From: Alphaproteobacteria bacterium
GTDB taxonomy: Bacteria > Pseudomonadota > Alphaproteobacteria > Elsterales > Elsteraceae
Direction: 5' to 3'
DNA length: 64,000 bases
NCBI GenBank assembly: GCA_004292755.1
Contig: RDXE01000040.1
Span: 61,721 to 125,720, forward strand
Within the stretch, counting starts at the first letter, position 1. Every line of letters starts with the position of its first letter. The position numbers and the translations under genes were made by a program. Positions 45,104 to 54,557 of this stretch are shown piece after piece. Below the pieces are notes generated by a model. The model saw nothing but the letters and a program-made list of their open reading frames with translations. It made no database searches and was not told the origin of the DNA.

Positions 45104-47050
45104 TCAACTCTCTGGTGACCACTGCTTGTCTGGTAGCGCCAATATCTGATCGAATACCCGCATCATCGAGTCCACGTACCCTTCGGCATTCATCATGGTG
45201 GATTGCTGCAGTCTCTCGCGCATTGTAGTGCGGATGCTGTCCAAGCGATCGCCGTCGCTTGCCAATCGCACAGCTGTGTCAACATAGGCATCAAAATCAG
45301 GCGCAGCCAAATCACCAAGCCCGACAGGACGCAAGAACGCAAGACAGCTGCGGGACAACTGACCGTCGCCATAGCAACTCACCACGGGCACGCCTTGCCA
45401 CAGACTCTCAAAGGTCACCATTCCACCATTGAAGGGGGAGCAATCCAGACTGATATCGATTTCCCGATAGCCTTCAAGATAGTCACGATGAGAAGCCGTT
45501 GGTGGCATAATAACAATCTGATCCTGGCTGATCCCAGCACCATCAAGCAGTCGCTCCATGCGTCCCCTCAGACTGGGCAAGTGGAGCATCGCACAGGCAA
45601 ACACCAGACGCGAGTTCGGGACGCGCGCGAGGATTTCCGCCCAAGCTTGCACCAGCCTGGGATGAAACTTCGTTGGACGGTTGAAGACACCGAAAGATAT
45701 GCGCCCCAGCCGATGCCGCGGAGCATCTTGCACCGGGGGCGCCTCACGCGGCGCTGCAAACAACAAGGGAAGCCGATCTGAAACAATGGGGGTTTCAAAG
45801 GAAACAGCCCGATGGTCATCAGAAAACAGGTTTGGGTCATAGATGGTCGCATCAAACAAATCGGGGCCGAAAGTAGTGTGCGTATGGTGCCAAACCGCCT
45901 TCTTGCGAGCCAAAGGCTGTATCAGCAAATCAAATGGAAAACTTTGCAAAAAACCGTTCGGGACCAAAAGAATATCAAGCTCATCGTCCATTATTGGCCT
46001 TACGACATCCTCATTCCAGGCCGAAAAAGATCTCAACGCTTTACAGGCAGTGGCCAAATCTGACTCGCCACTGATTACTGGCGCAGTGTACAAGAAAAGG
46101 TCGATTCCTCCACGATGGAATGCGCGGAATGACTCAATAAACGATGTAAACACATAATGAGACATATGGAAGACGCTGGAATAGTCCATGATCCCTAACC
46201 TTAAGGGTCCTGGACGCCTTGTCGTGCTTGAGATTGGATGAGTGGGCGGAGTTAGGGTCCGCTTATTCCATTTCCACCAGTGATCAATCAATTTGAAATG
46301 AAGAGGGTGATCTGGCGACGATGTATGTACACACATATAGGCAGCGAGCGACACCGCCGCAACACTTTCTTGATCAATCAGATGATCCTCGAATATTGAA
46401 AACAAGTTCATAAATACATCAGGATCATGGTCGTCGGGATTGAACCTTGCATAGAAGGAATTAGCGAGAGCAAGAAAAACAGTCGCTCGCGCATCGGTGT
46501 CTGGCAGGCCTTCCCAGGAGTCCCGAGCTTCATCCCACTGGGTATTGGTGAGGTTTGCATACTCTAGGCATGCAATCGCACATTCGATTTGTGCCTGCCT
46601 CCACTGCGCTTTCATCTCAGTCGCCATCCGGAGCGACGATTTACATCTTTGTTCAACGTAAAGGTGATTTTTTGGGTCGAGCGTCGCTGCAGCCACAAAC
46701 TGGGTATGGGCCTGATCAAACAGCGAGATATTGTAGAGCGATACGCCAGCATTGTAGCTGAAGAAGGCAGCCCGGTGATTGTCGCCCAATGTGGTCAAAA
46801 CCCGCGCCAGATCCCGGAGGCCACCGGTGTGATCCAGCCCCTGCAAGCCGGACAGGGACTGCTCGATCAATGCGGCCGCGGCCTCGTGATCGCCATCTTG
46901 CTCGGCAATCAACCCTAATAGACGTTGAGCGGCGTGTTCGGTAACAGGGTCTGTGACCAGCGGCCCCGCTAGTTCCTCTGCGTCCCGCGAACGACCGATC
47001 TGGAGGTACCGAACCGCCAGGGCCAACTGGTCGCGTGCCGTATTGCTCAT
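45104..47050 (-). CDS. TPR protein with SPINDLY/O-GlcNAc-transferase-like glycosyltransferase domain
   Basis: 648 residues. The first about 220 residues form TPR-like helices (LALAVRYLQIGRSRDAEELA, FSYNAGVSLYNISLFDQAHT). The C-terminal half has the hallmarks of the bacterial OGT/SPINDLY family (GT41-like): FGVFNRPTKFHPRLVQAWAE, then DISLDCSPFNGGMVTFESLW and GVPVVSCYGD. These enzymes glycosylate proteins or act in surface glycan synthesis using nucleotide sugars. The middle of the gene (about 45.8-46.7 kb) is clearly A+T-richer than neighbours, pointing to transfer. It starts 26 bases after ptsN on the same strand. Confidence 0.85.
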   Translation of the reverse strand: MSNTARDQLALAVRYLQIGRSRDAEELAGPLVTDPVTEHAAQRLLGLIAEQDGDHEAAAALIEQSLSGLQGLDHTGGLRDLARVLTTLGDNHRAAFFSYNAGVSLYNISLFDQAHTQFVAAATLDPKNHLYVEQRCKSSLRMATEMKAQWRQAQIECAIACLEYANLTNTQWDEARDSWEGLPDTDARATVFLALANSFYARFNPDDHDPDVFMNLFSIFEDHLIDQESVAAVSLAAYMCVHTSSPDHPLHFKLIDHWWKWNKRTLTPPTHPISSTTRRPGPLRLGIMDYSSVFHMSHYVFTSFIESFRAFHRGGIDLFLYTAPVISGESDLATACKALRSFSAWNEDVVRPIMDDELDILLVPNGFLQSFPFDLLIQPLARKKAVWHHTHTTFGPDLFDATIYDPNLFSDDHRAVSFETPIVSDRLPLLFAAPREAPPVQDAPRHRLGRISFGVFNRPTKFHPRLVQAWAEILARVPNSRLVFACAMLHLPSLRGRMERLLDGAGISQDQIVIMPPTASHRDYLEGYREIDISLDCSPFNGGMVTFESLWQGVPVVSCYGDGQLSRSCLAFLRPVGLGDLAAPDFDAYVDTAVRLASDGDRLDSIRTTMRERLQQSTMMNAEGYVDSMMRVFDQILALPDKQWSPES

Positions 47051-47076
47051 CCCGCCATACCTCGGATCGGGTGACG

Positions 47077-47553
47077 CTACGCCGCCCGTGGGGCTGCACT
47101 CTCCGTCAAAATGGCGTAGATGGCATCAGCTTGATCGCAGCCCCGCAGCCGTTCACACACGCTGCGGTCGCGCAGGAGCCGGGAGACCCGGGCCAACGCC
47201 TTCAGATGATCCGCGCCAGCGCTTTCGGGTGCGAGCAACACAAACACCAAGTCAACCGGCTGCTCGTCCACCGCCTCGAAGTCGATTGGCTGATCCAGCT
47301 TGGCGAACAGGCCATACAAGCCGTCCAACCGGGCCAGCTTGCCATGGGGAATGGCGATGCCAGCACCCACACCCGTGGTGCCCAGCCGCTCACGCTCCAA
47401 CAGCACCTCAAACACCTCCCGCTCCTCCGCCTTGCCGTTGATACCGGCAAGAGTGGCCGCGCGGCGGGCCAAGTCCTGCAAGGCTTGCTTTTTTGAGCCG
47501 GCCTTGAGGTTCGCCATCACCGCGCTGGGCGAGATCAGGTCCGAGATGTCCAT
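47077..47553 (-). CDS. ptsN: PTS IIA-like nitrogen regulatory protein PtsN (EIIA-Ntr)
   Basis: 158-residue phosphoryl-accepting protein of the nitrogen PTS, which also influences potassium transport and stress responses. MDISDLISPSAVMANLKAGS opens the domain, TTGVGAGIAIPHGKL includes the phosphorylated His, and VDLVFVLLAPESAGADHLKAL follows. ATG 47553 is the family start; it lies 8 bases after the hpf stop. hpf-ptsN is a widely conserved order, usually following rpoN, which is not in this window. Confidence 0.95.
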   Translation of the reverse strand: MDISDLISPSAVMANLKAGSKKQALQDLARRAATLAGINGKAEEREVFEVLLERERLGTTGVGAGIAIPHGKLARLDGLYGLFAKLDQPIDFEAVDEQPVDLVFVLLAPESAGADHLKALARVSRLLRDRSVCERLRGCDQADAIYAILTESAAPRAA

Positions 47554-47560
47554 GCTGCGC

Positions 47561-48184
47561 TCAATTCCCCGCGGCGCCGGTAACCCGCCGCTGCGAAGCC
47601 ACCCCTTCGCCAAGGGGGCTGTTGCCGGTCGGGTCGATCCATCCGATGTGGCCATCGTTGCGGCGGTAAACAAGATTGAGGCCTCCATGGGCAGCGTTCT
47701 TGAACAACAGGGCTGGCTTCTGCGCGAGGTCGAGGCGCATCACCGCTTCGCCAACCGACAGGGTCAACAGGTCGTGGGTCAACTCCGCGATGATCATCGG
47801 AGCATCACCGTCCGCGGTTTGCTCCGGCTCCTCCTCGGCGACCGAGAGCACAGCAGCAGGCACAGCCACGGCCTCCGGCGCCGGACTGCGCTGTTGATCC
47901 ACCAAGCGCCGTTTGTGCCGCCGCAAGCGCTTGGCGACATGCTCAATGGCGGTATCGCAGGCAGGATAGGGGTCGGCGGCTGAGGCGGAGCCAACCGCAT
48001 CAATACCGCGTCCAACATGCACATTAATGTCGCAAACGCACAAATGCCCCTGTCGAGACACAGTCACCGACGCCTCGAGGGCATTGGCGAAATATTTGGC
48101 GACAGCTGCAGTCAGCTCAGAGGTGATATGGGTGGTCAGTGCCTCACCCACATCCATTTGACGACCGGAAACAGTGACCTTCAT
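47561..48184 (-). CDS. hpf: Long-form ribosome hibernation promoting factor (HPF)
   Basis: 207 residues. The N-terminal S30AE/YfiA domain (MKVTVSGRQMDVGEALTTHI, VCDINVHVGRGI) binds the 30S mRNA channel and the C-terminal domain (LTLSVGEAVMRLDLAQKPALL, then FKNAAHGGLNLVYRRNDGHI) pairs ribosomes into 100S dimers. The linker is about 60 residues and Pro/Ala/Glu-rich. ATG 48184 begins at the conserved M-K-V-T-V. Transcribed with ptsN and probably the glycosyltransferase. Confidence 0.95.
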   Translation of the reverse strand: MKVTVSGRQMDVGEALTTHITSELTAAVAKYFANALEASVTVSRQGHLCVCDINVHVGRGIDAVGSASAADPYPACDTAIEHVAKRLRRHKRRLVDQQRSPAPEAVAVPAAVLSVAEEEPEQTADGDAPMIIAELTHDLLTLSVGEAVMRLDLAQKPALLFKNAAHGGLNLVYRRNDGHIGWIDPTGNSPLGEGVASQRRVTGAAGN

Positions 48185-48286
48185 GTCGGATGCTTTACCC
48201 GTTCTTCTTGCCCAGACCGCCTGTTCTATGGGCGACCCTTCGATGATCCACCCGGTTTGACGGGCAGCCACGGCTTTGGAGTGCGG

Positions 48287-48315
48287 ACCCTAGAGGTGAG
48301 GCTTAGGCCCGTCAA
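48287..48315 (-). promoter_or_regulatory. Candidate hpf promoter
   Basis: On the minus strand TTGACG (48315-48310), a 17-base spacer and TAGGGT (48292-48287), about 100 bases before the hpf ATG. Same TTGACG-N17 layout as the tRNA-Ile promoter. Pattern match only. Confidence 0.35.
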
Positions 48316-48404
48316 GTGTGGCTGCTGCGGCGCGGGAAAGTGACTTTTTCGCAACGGTTAGCGCTTTGCGCAATTTACCGCTAAATCAAGCGTCTAGATC
48401 ATTT

Positions 48405-48446
48405 GGAGGGGGGTGGAGGCCACTGCGGCAGTGCCCCCACCTCTCC
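48405..48446 (-). terminator. Hairpin behind the indolepyruvate oxidoreductase gene
   Basis: G-rich and C-rich arms (GGAGGGGGGTGG and CCACCTCTCC) enclose an inner CACTGC/GCAGTG hairpin just past the minus-strand stop at 48453. There is no T tract, so termination is only suggested. Confidence 0.3.
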
Positions 48447-48452
48447 AAAATG

Positions 48453-51400
48453 TTACTCAGCGGCTGCCGGTGCAGCGACGCCGGGTGACACTGGAATCGC
48501 GGTCAGCTTGGTCAACAGCTCGGCACGCTCTGCCATTGCGGCACGGTGGTTGGCCTCCTTCACCGGACCAAAGCCGCGGATGCTGGCGGGGATTGCCGCA
48601 AGGGCGATGGCCGCTTCCAACTCCACACGGTCCATCTCCCGGATCAGACGCTCAACATCGGCCGTGTAGAGGTCAATCAGGCCGCGCTCCATCCGGCGCT
48701 CTTCGGTGCGGCCGAACACATCAAACGCCGTGCCACGCAGGCCCTTCAGGCGGGCAAGCAGGCGGAAGCCAGTCATCATCCACGGCCCAAACCGACGCTT
48801 TTTGGCGCGCCCCGTGGTGGCATCCACCTCCGACAGCAGCGGTGGGGCCAGGCTGAAGGCCAGCCGGTAGTCGCCCTCGAACTGGCTGGCAACCGAACGC
48901 TCGAAGCTGCCGTCGCTGTACAGGCGTGCCACCTCGTATTCGTCCTTGTAGGACATCACCTTGAACAAGTTGCGGGCAACGGTCTCGGTCAAGCGCTCGC
49001 TGCCAGCATGCGCGCGGGCCTCCGCGGTGCGCACCGCAGTCACGAGATCGCGGTAGCGCCCAGCCCAAGCGGCGTTCTGATAGGCCTCCAGGTATTGGAT
49101 GCGGCGGGCAATGGCCTCATCCAGGCTTTCGGACAGGCGGCGATGGGCGGGTTGACGGTCAACCACTGGGGCCGCGGCAGCCGCAACCGCGGCCAGATCC
49201 GCGGCAGCTCGCCGCCCCCACAGGAAGGCCTGGCGGTTGAAGCCAACCGCTTGGCCATTCAACTCAATGGCACGCTCCAACGCACCAATACCCACCGGCA
49301 GCAGGCCGCGCTGGGCAGCAAAGCCCAGCAGAAAACAGTTGGTTGCGATGGCATCGCCCATCAGCCGCGTGGCGATGCCGGTGGCATCCAGGCTGACCAC
49401 CCCTGCCTCCCCCGCCGCTTGGCGGACTGCCCGCTCCAGCGCTGCGGCTGGAAAGGTCAAATCAGGCTTGCGGGTGAAGTCCGAGGTCATCTGCTCATGG
49501 GTGTTCAGCAGCACCGTGGTCACACCAACCCGCATCTTGGACAGTGCTTCGGACGAGCCAGTGGTGACGAAGTCAGTGCCCAGCACCAGATGCGCCTGGC
49601 CTGCTGCGATCCGGACGGCAGATAGGCGATCTGGCGCCGAGGCGATGCGGACGTGGCTGAACACCGCGCCACCCTTCTGGGCTAGGCCAGTCATATCCAG
49701 CACCGATACGCCACGCCCCTCCAGGTGCGCAGCCATGCCCAGCAACTGGGCGATGGTCACCACGCCAGTGCCACCAACGCCCGTGACCAGAATGCTGTAG
49801 GGCTCTGCCAGCGAAGCAAGCGGCGGCTCAGGCAGCTCGGCCCAAGTGCCACTGGTGGCAGGCTTCGGCTTCTTCAACCGACCGCCTTCTACCAGCGCGA
49901 AGGATGGGCAGAAACCCCGCAAACACGACAAGTCCTTATTGCAGGAGGACTGGTCGATCTGGCGCTTGCGCCCGAACTCCGTCTCGACCGGGACAATCGA
50001 CACGCAGTTGGACTGTACGCCGCAATCGCCGCATCCCTCGCACACACTCTCATTCACCACCACCCGCACGGGCGGGTCGACCATCTGGCCGCGCTTGCGG
50101 CGGCGGCGCTTTTCAGTCGCGCAGGTCTGGTCGTAGATCAGGGCAGAGACGCCGGGCTGCTCGCGCAGCAGGCATTGCACCTCCTCCAGCTCATCACGAT
50201 GGCGGATCGTCACGCCGGGGGCGAAGCTGCTGGTCAGCGGGTATTTCTCTGGCTCATCGGTGACAATGATGATCGGGCCTACGCCCTCGGCCGCCAGTTG
50301 ATGGGTCAGTTGCGGCACGGTCAGCGGCACGTCCACTGGCTGGCCGCCAGTCATCGCGACTGCGTCGTTGAACAGAATCTTGTAGGTGATCGCCACCTTG
50401 GCGGCGACGGCCGCCCGGATCGCCAACAGGCCAGAATGGCTGTAGGTGCCATCACCCAGATTGGCGAACACGTGGCGCTCAGCTGTAAACGGCGCTTGGC
50501 CCACCCAGGCGACCCCCTCGCCCCCCATCTGGGAGAAGGTTTCCGTACGCCGGTCCATCCAGGTAACCATGTAGTGGCAGCCGATCCCGGCCAGCGCACG
50601 GCTGCCCTCGGGCACCTTGGTCGAGGTGTTGTGCGGGCAGCCGGAGCAGAACGTCGGCACACGGTCCAGGGCGGCCGTGATGCCAGCCAGATCGCGCTCC
50701 TTCTGTTCGATCACCTGCACGCGCTCTTCAATGCGCTGCGAGGTGTAAAACGGGGCCAGCCGACGCGCGATCACCTTGGCGATGCGGGCGGGCGACAATT
50801 CGTGGGCGGAGGGCAGAATCCACTCCCGCTGTTCGTCGAACTTGCCGACCACGCGCGGGCGCACGTCGGCGTTCCAGTTGTACAGTTGTTCCTTCAACTG
50901 GTTCTCGATCACCGCCCGCTTTTCTTCGACGACCAGGATCTCCTCCAAGCCCTCGGCAAACCGCCGAATGCCTTCCCGCTCCAGCGGCCAGGGCATCGCC
51001 ACCTTGTAGACGGTCAACCCGATGTCAGCTGCCAGACGCTCGTCAATGCCAAGGTCATCCAGTGCCTGGCGCACGTCCAGATAGCTTTTGCCCGTGGTGA
51101 CAATGCCGAACCGTGGCTTGGGGGAGGCGATCACCACCTCGTCCAGCCGGTTGGCGCGCGCAAATGCCAGGACGGCGTACAGCTTGTGCCGCATCAACCG
51201 GTATTCCTGATCGACGGGCTTGTCAGGCCAGCGGATGTTCAGCCCGCCATGGGGCATGTCGAAATCCTGCGGCACGAGGGCGGGCGCATGGACCCGGTCC
51301 AGTGTAACCGACCCTGCACTGTCCACTGTCTCGGCGATGGTTTTCATCGCGATCCAGCAGCCGGAGAACCGGCTCATAGCCCAGCCGATCAGGCCATAAT

Positions 51401-51947
51401 CCAGAATTTCCTGCACACCCGCCGGGTTGAGCACCGGGATCATCGCGTCCATGAACGCATATTCGGATTGATGCGGCAGGGTGGAGGACTTGCAGGCGTG
51501 GTCATCCCCGGCCAGCACCAGCACACCACCATGCCGGGAGGTGCCAGCATTGTTGGCGTGCTTCAGCACATCGCCTGAGCGATCAACCCCTGGCCCCTTG
51601 CCGTACCACAGGGCAAACACGCCATCGACAGTCGCATCCTTGTAGAGGTTGACCTGTTGGGAGCCCCACACGGCCGTCGCCGCCAGATCCTCGTTCAAGC
51701 CGGGCTGGAACACGATGTCGTGCTGCTTCAGATGGTCCTTCGCCTCCCACAGCGCCTTGTCAAAGCCGCCAAGGGGGGAGCCGCGATAGCCTGAGATAAA
51801 GCCCGCCGTCGACAAACCGGCCGCACGGTCCCGTTGACGCTGCAACATCGGCAAGCGCACCAGCGCCTGCGTGCCGGTCATGTAAACTCGGCCTTCGCTG
51901 CGCGTATAGCGATGGTCAAGCTGATAGCTCGCGTCAAACGGTGCCAT
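48453..51947 (-). CDS. Indolepyruvate ferredoxin oxidoreductase family protein, fused alpha-gamma type
   Basis: 1164-residue fused 2-oxoacid:ferredoxin oxidoreductase. The N-terminal TPP/pyrimidine part (AGFISGYRGSPLGGFDKALW) and the TPP-binding part (FCSGCPHNTSTKVPEGSRAL, LGDGTYSHSGLLAIRAAVAA) are followed by cysteine clusters for Fe-S binding (CEGCGDCGVQSNC, CNKDLSCLRGFC) and a gamma-type domain (VTGVGGTGVVTIAQLLGMAA). It probably converts aryl or branched 2-oxo acids to acyl-CoA with ferredoxin reduction in amino acid catabolism. ATG 51947 follows GGGGGAGGGGG. It stands alone; the exact 2-oxo acid cannot be told. Confidence 0.92.
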   Translation of the reverse strand: MAPFDASYQLDHRYTRSEGRVYMTGTQALVRLPMLQRQRDRAAGLSTAGFISGYRGSPLGGFDKALWEAKDHLKQHDIVFQPGLNEDLAATAVWGSQQVNLYKDATVDGVFALWYGKGPGVDRSGDVLKHANNAGTSRHGGVLVLAGDDHACKSSTLPHQSEYAFMDAMIPVLNPAGVQEILDYGLIGWAMSRFSGCWIAMKTIAETVDSAGSVTLDRVHAPALVPQDFDMPHGGLNIRWPDKPVDQEYRLMRHKLYAVLAFARANRLDEVVIASPKPRFGIVTTGKSYLDVRQALDDLGIDERLAADIGLTVYKVAMPWPLEREGIRRFAEGLEEILVVEEKRAVIENQLKEQLYNWNADVRPRVVGKFDEQREWILPSAHELSPARIAKVIARRLAPFYTSQRIEERVQVIEQKERDLAGITAALDRVPTFCSGCPHNTSTKVPEGSRALAGIGCHYMVTWMDRRTETFSQMGGEGVAWVGQAPFTAERHVFANLGDGTYSHSGLLAIRAAVAAKVAITYKILFNDAVAMTGGQPVDVPLTVPQLTHQLAAEGVGPIIIVTDEPEKYPLTSSFAPGVTIRHRDELEEVQCLLREQPGVSALIYDQTCATEKRRRRKRGQMVDPPVRVVVNESVCEGCGDCGVQSNCVSIVPVETEFGRKRQIDQSSCNKDLSCLRGFCPSFALVEGGRLKKPKPATSGTWAELPEPPLASLAEPYSILVTGVGGTGVVTIAQLLGMAAHLEGRGVSVLDMTGLAQKGGAVFSHVRIASAPDRLSAVRIAAGQAHLVLGTDFVTTGSSEALSKMRVGVTTVLLNTHEQMTSDFTRKPDLTFPAAALERAVRQAAGEAGVVSLDATGIATRLMGDAIATNCFLLGFAAQRGLLPVGIGALERAIELNGQAVGFNRQAFLWGRRAAADLAAVAAAAAPVVDRQPAHRRLSESLDEAIARRIQYLEAYQNAAWAGRYRDLVTAVRTAEARAHAGSERLTETVARNLFKVMSYKDEYEVARLYSDGSFERSVASQFEGDYRLAFSLAPPLLSEVDATTGRAKKRRFGPWMMTGFRLLARLKGLRGTAFDVFGRTEERRMERGLIDLYTADVERLIREMDRVELEAAIALAAIPASIRGFGPVKEANHRAAMAERAELLTKLTAIPVSPGVAAPAAAE

Positions 51948-52214
51948 TGCCCCCTCCCCCAGAGAACCCGTGATGCCTGCAAGCCTGCGCCCCAGCGCGT
52001 CGCAGCACACTCCCTCGCCATCAAGCTATGCACCTGCGCAACGACGAACAATGGCCTGTGCGCTGCACCATGAAGAACGCAAGAAATGTCAGTATCACTG
52101 TCTTTTTGACGACAGAAAGCTGCGTCATCCCAGGGTATTGGTGAGCGATTGCATCGCGGCCCCGATCAGGCTCCGATAGCGGGCAGCACAAAGGCGGATT
52201 TGGAGTCGCTGGTT

Positions 52215-52841
52215 ATGGGTAACAGCCCCCTCTTGATCACTGGGTTCGACCCGTTTGACGGCTGGCAGGACAACCCCTCGCGCGCGGTGGCACAGGCGTT
52301 GGATGGCACAGTGATTCACGGCGTGCCCGTAGTCGGGCGGGTGCTGCCGGTCTCCTTCACGCGCACGGCCGCCGCGCTGGCCGAGACTGTGGCGGCGCTT
52401 CGGCCTCAAGCAGTTCTGTTGTGCGGGTTGGCCGCAGGTGAAACCGGCATTCGCCTGGAACAGGCCGCTCTCAACCGGCTGCACTCTGAGCGTGGGGACA
52501 ATGACGGGGCGACCATCGTCAATCAGCCAATTGACCCCGCGGGGCCACCGGCACGCTTTTCCCGCTGGGATGGGATGGCGCTGCGCGATGCTTTGGTGGA
52601 TTGCGGTTTGCCTGCCACCGTGTCGTTCCATGCTGGAACCCATTGTTGCAATCTGGTTCTCTATCACAGCCTGGAACTGGTCGCTGGGCCGGTGGGATTC
52701 ATCCACCTGCCCTGCTTGCCTGCCATGGCAGCAGGCGACCGCAGCCGACCAGCCTCGCTGCCGCTCGCCACACAGGTCAGTGCCGTGCATTTGATTGCCG
52801 ACCAGGTGCTGACCAAAGCCAGCCAGGGAGTAACCGCATGA
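52215..52841 (+). CDS. pcp: Pyroglutamyl-peptidase I
   Basis: 208-residue cysteine peptidase (family C15) that removes N-terminal pyroglutamate from peptides. LLITGFDPFDGWQDNPSRAV is the family N-terminus, AAGETGIRLEQAALN holds the catalytic Glu, GTHCCNLVLYHSL the nucleophile Cys, and GFIHLPCLP the catalytic His. ATG 52215 is selected because an earlier in-frame start adds unrelated residues. Its stop overlaps the next gene (ATGA), so it is coupled to a GST-like protein. Confidence 0.92.
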   Translation: MGNSPLLITGFDPFDGWQDNPSRAVAQALDGTVIHGVPVVGRVLPVSFTRTAAALAETVAALRPQAVLLCGLAAGETGIRLEQAALNRLHSERGDNDGATIVNQPIDPAGPPARFSRWDGMALRDALVDCGLPATVSFHAGTHCCNLVLYHSLELVAGPVGFIHLPCLPAMAAGDRSRPASLPLATQVSAVHLIADQVLTKASQGVTA

Positions 52842-53491
52842 CCACCCAGTATCGCCTCTATGGTGCCCTCGGCAGCGGCTCAGCCATTGTGGAACTGATG
52901 CTGGCGAAAGCAGGCGTCGGCTACGAGACAGTGGAGGCTGCACCGTGGGGGGATGCCGCGCAACGCGCCTTGTTGGGCCAAGTGAACCCGCTGGGCCAGG
53001 TGCCAACGCTGGTCACCCCATCGGGGACTATCCTGACGGAGAGTGCGGCGATTGCCTTTCACATCCATGACCACTTCCCTGCCTCGGCTCTGCTGCCACC
53101 CCCGGCCACGCCTGCGCGCGATTGGTGCATGCGCTGGTTGATTTTCCTGGTCGCTGCGATCTACCCAAGCTTCACCTATGGTGATGAGCCATCGCGCTGG
53201 GTGGATGCTGGGGCTGCAGCTGAACTGCGCAGTCGCACCGACCGCTGGCGCCAGAACTTGTGGCGGATGGTTGAAGCAGAAGCGGCAATCCCCTGGTTTC
53301 TGGGTGACACCAGCAGCGCGATTGATCTCTACATCGCCGTGATGGTGGAGTGGCGACCCCGTCGGGCGTGGTTCCAGGACAACTGCCCGAAGCTAGCCGC
53401 GATTGCAGAACGGGTGGCCAGCGACCCGACGTTCGCGGCCATTCTCGACCGCCATCGCGCGGCCGCAGCCTCCCCTTTGCCGGGGTCATGA
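52838..53491 (+). CDS. Glutathione S-transferase family protein
   Basis: 217-residue GST-like protein. The thioredoxin-like N-terminal domain has YRLYGALGSGSAIVELMLAK with Ser residues at the usual thiol-stabilising site, NPLGQVPTLVTPSGTILTES with the cis-Pro, and ESAAIAFHIHDHF; the C-terminal helical domain ends with DPTFAAILDRHR. It is translationally coupled to pcp (overlap ATGA). Detoxification, conjugation or isomerisation are possible; no clear subclass is evident. Confidence 0.87.
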   Translation: MTTQYRLYGALGSGSAIVELMLAKAGVGYETVEAAPWGDAAQRALLGQVNPLGQVPTLVTPSGTILTESAAIAFHIHDHFPASALLPPPATPARDWCMRWLIFLVAAIYPSFTYGDEPSRWVDAGAAAELRSRTDRWRQNLWRMVEAEAAIPWFLGDTSSAIDLYIAVMVEWRPRRAWFQDNCPKLAAIAERVASDPTFAAILDRHRAAAASPLPGS

Positions 53492-53626
53492 TGCCCCCGC
53501 TCCTTGCCGGTGGGGGATTTCAAGGCTGCCGTTTGGCGCCTGCACCACCGGGCAGTGTGATCCGGCAGGATCGCCAGACTGTCGGGCGGCTGTGGCGGGA
53601 CGAGTATCAGGGGACGAAAACACGGC

Positions 53627-54556
53627 ATGGATCAGGGATATGACGGGCTGGAGACCCGCACGACCGAAGCCCGCCAGAAGGACCTGGAGGAACGGCTGGT
53701 CACTCTGCTGCGCCACGCCCAGTCCCTGCCCTTTTGGGCGGAGCGGCTGGGTCCGCCCTTGGGAGCAGGGAACCACACCGGCCAAGACGCGCCGCGAGCC
53801 CTTGCCCAGGTTCCTGTCACACCAGCAGCGGTCCTGCGTCAGGCCCAAGCTGCCCGGCCACCCTGGGGTGGGCTCCTCGCGATGGAGCCAGACCGGCTGC
53901 GGCGCGTCCACCTGCATCGCGGGCTCACTCTGGCCGAAGGTTGGCAGCCCGATCCCTGGCGGTTCGCCCGCGGGCTGTGGGCGGCGGGGTTGCGCCTCGG
54001 CGGGCTCGCGCTCTCTCTGCTCTCCTGGCAGGCAGGACCAGGAGCGGCGATGGTCGACACCGGTGCGGCTGCCATCGGGGCTGCCGTGCTGCACGCAGGC
54101 CCTGGTCGACGTGCCAGCGCGCTGACGGCGATCCGCAGCCTGCGCCCGGCCGTGATCATCGCCACTCCGGACCAGATGGCGGACCTCGCCCCCGAGCTTG
54201 GCCCCCAGCGCTGGGCCTTGGTCGGCGCCGCGGTGCCTGCCGCGCTGCGCCACCTCGGTCATGCTGTGCACAGCCTTTACGCCACAGCCGAGCTTGGCCT
54301 GATCGGCTACGAGACCACCGACCCCGCGCGGCTGGTGCTGGAGGAGCACATCCTGGTTGAGTTGCTGGATGCCACCGACCAACCCGTCCCCCCCGGCACC
54401 CTTGGCCGGGTGGTGGTGACCAGCCTCGACATCGACCAGCCCCTGCTCCGCCTCGACACCGGCGACCTCGCCCGCTGGGCCCTTGGCCCCAACCCCTGCG
54501 GCCGCACCAACCGCGCACTGGCGCAACCGATCGTGAAAGCTGCGACCGTAGGATAG
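53627..54556 (+). CDS. PaaK-like adenylate-forming-family protein lacking the ATP loop
   Basis: 309 residues resembling phenylacetate-CoA ligases over most of its length: LETRTTEARQKDLEERLVTL and LRHAQSLPFWAERLG at the N-terminus, a PVTPAAVLR segment, YATAELGLIGYE in place of the Y-G-x-T-E core, and LVELLDATDQPVPPGTLGRV with LLRLDTGDLAR. Active relatives have about 430 residues. The S-S-G-T-T-G phosphate loop expected after RRVH reads HRGLTLAEG instead, and the C-terminal lid domain is absent. It is therefore probably a pseudoenzyme, a binding protein or a decaying gene. It follows the GST gene after 135 bases. Confidence 0.68.
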   Translation: MDQGYDGLETRTTEARQKDLEERLVTLLRHAQSLPFWAERLGPPLGAGNHTGQDAPRALAQVPVTPAAVLRQAQAARPPWGGLLAMEPDRLRRVHLHRGLTLAEGWQPDPWRFARGLWAAGLRLGGLALSLLSWQAGPGAAMVDTGAAAIGAAVLHAGPGRRASALTAIRSLRPAVIIATPDQMADLAPELGPQRWALVGAAVPAALRHLGHAVHSLYATAELGLIGYETTDPARLVLEEHILVELLDATDQPVPPGTLGRVVVTSLDIDQPLLRLDTGDLARWALGPNPCGRTNRALAQPIVKAATVG

Positions 54557-54557
54557 G

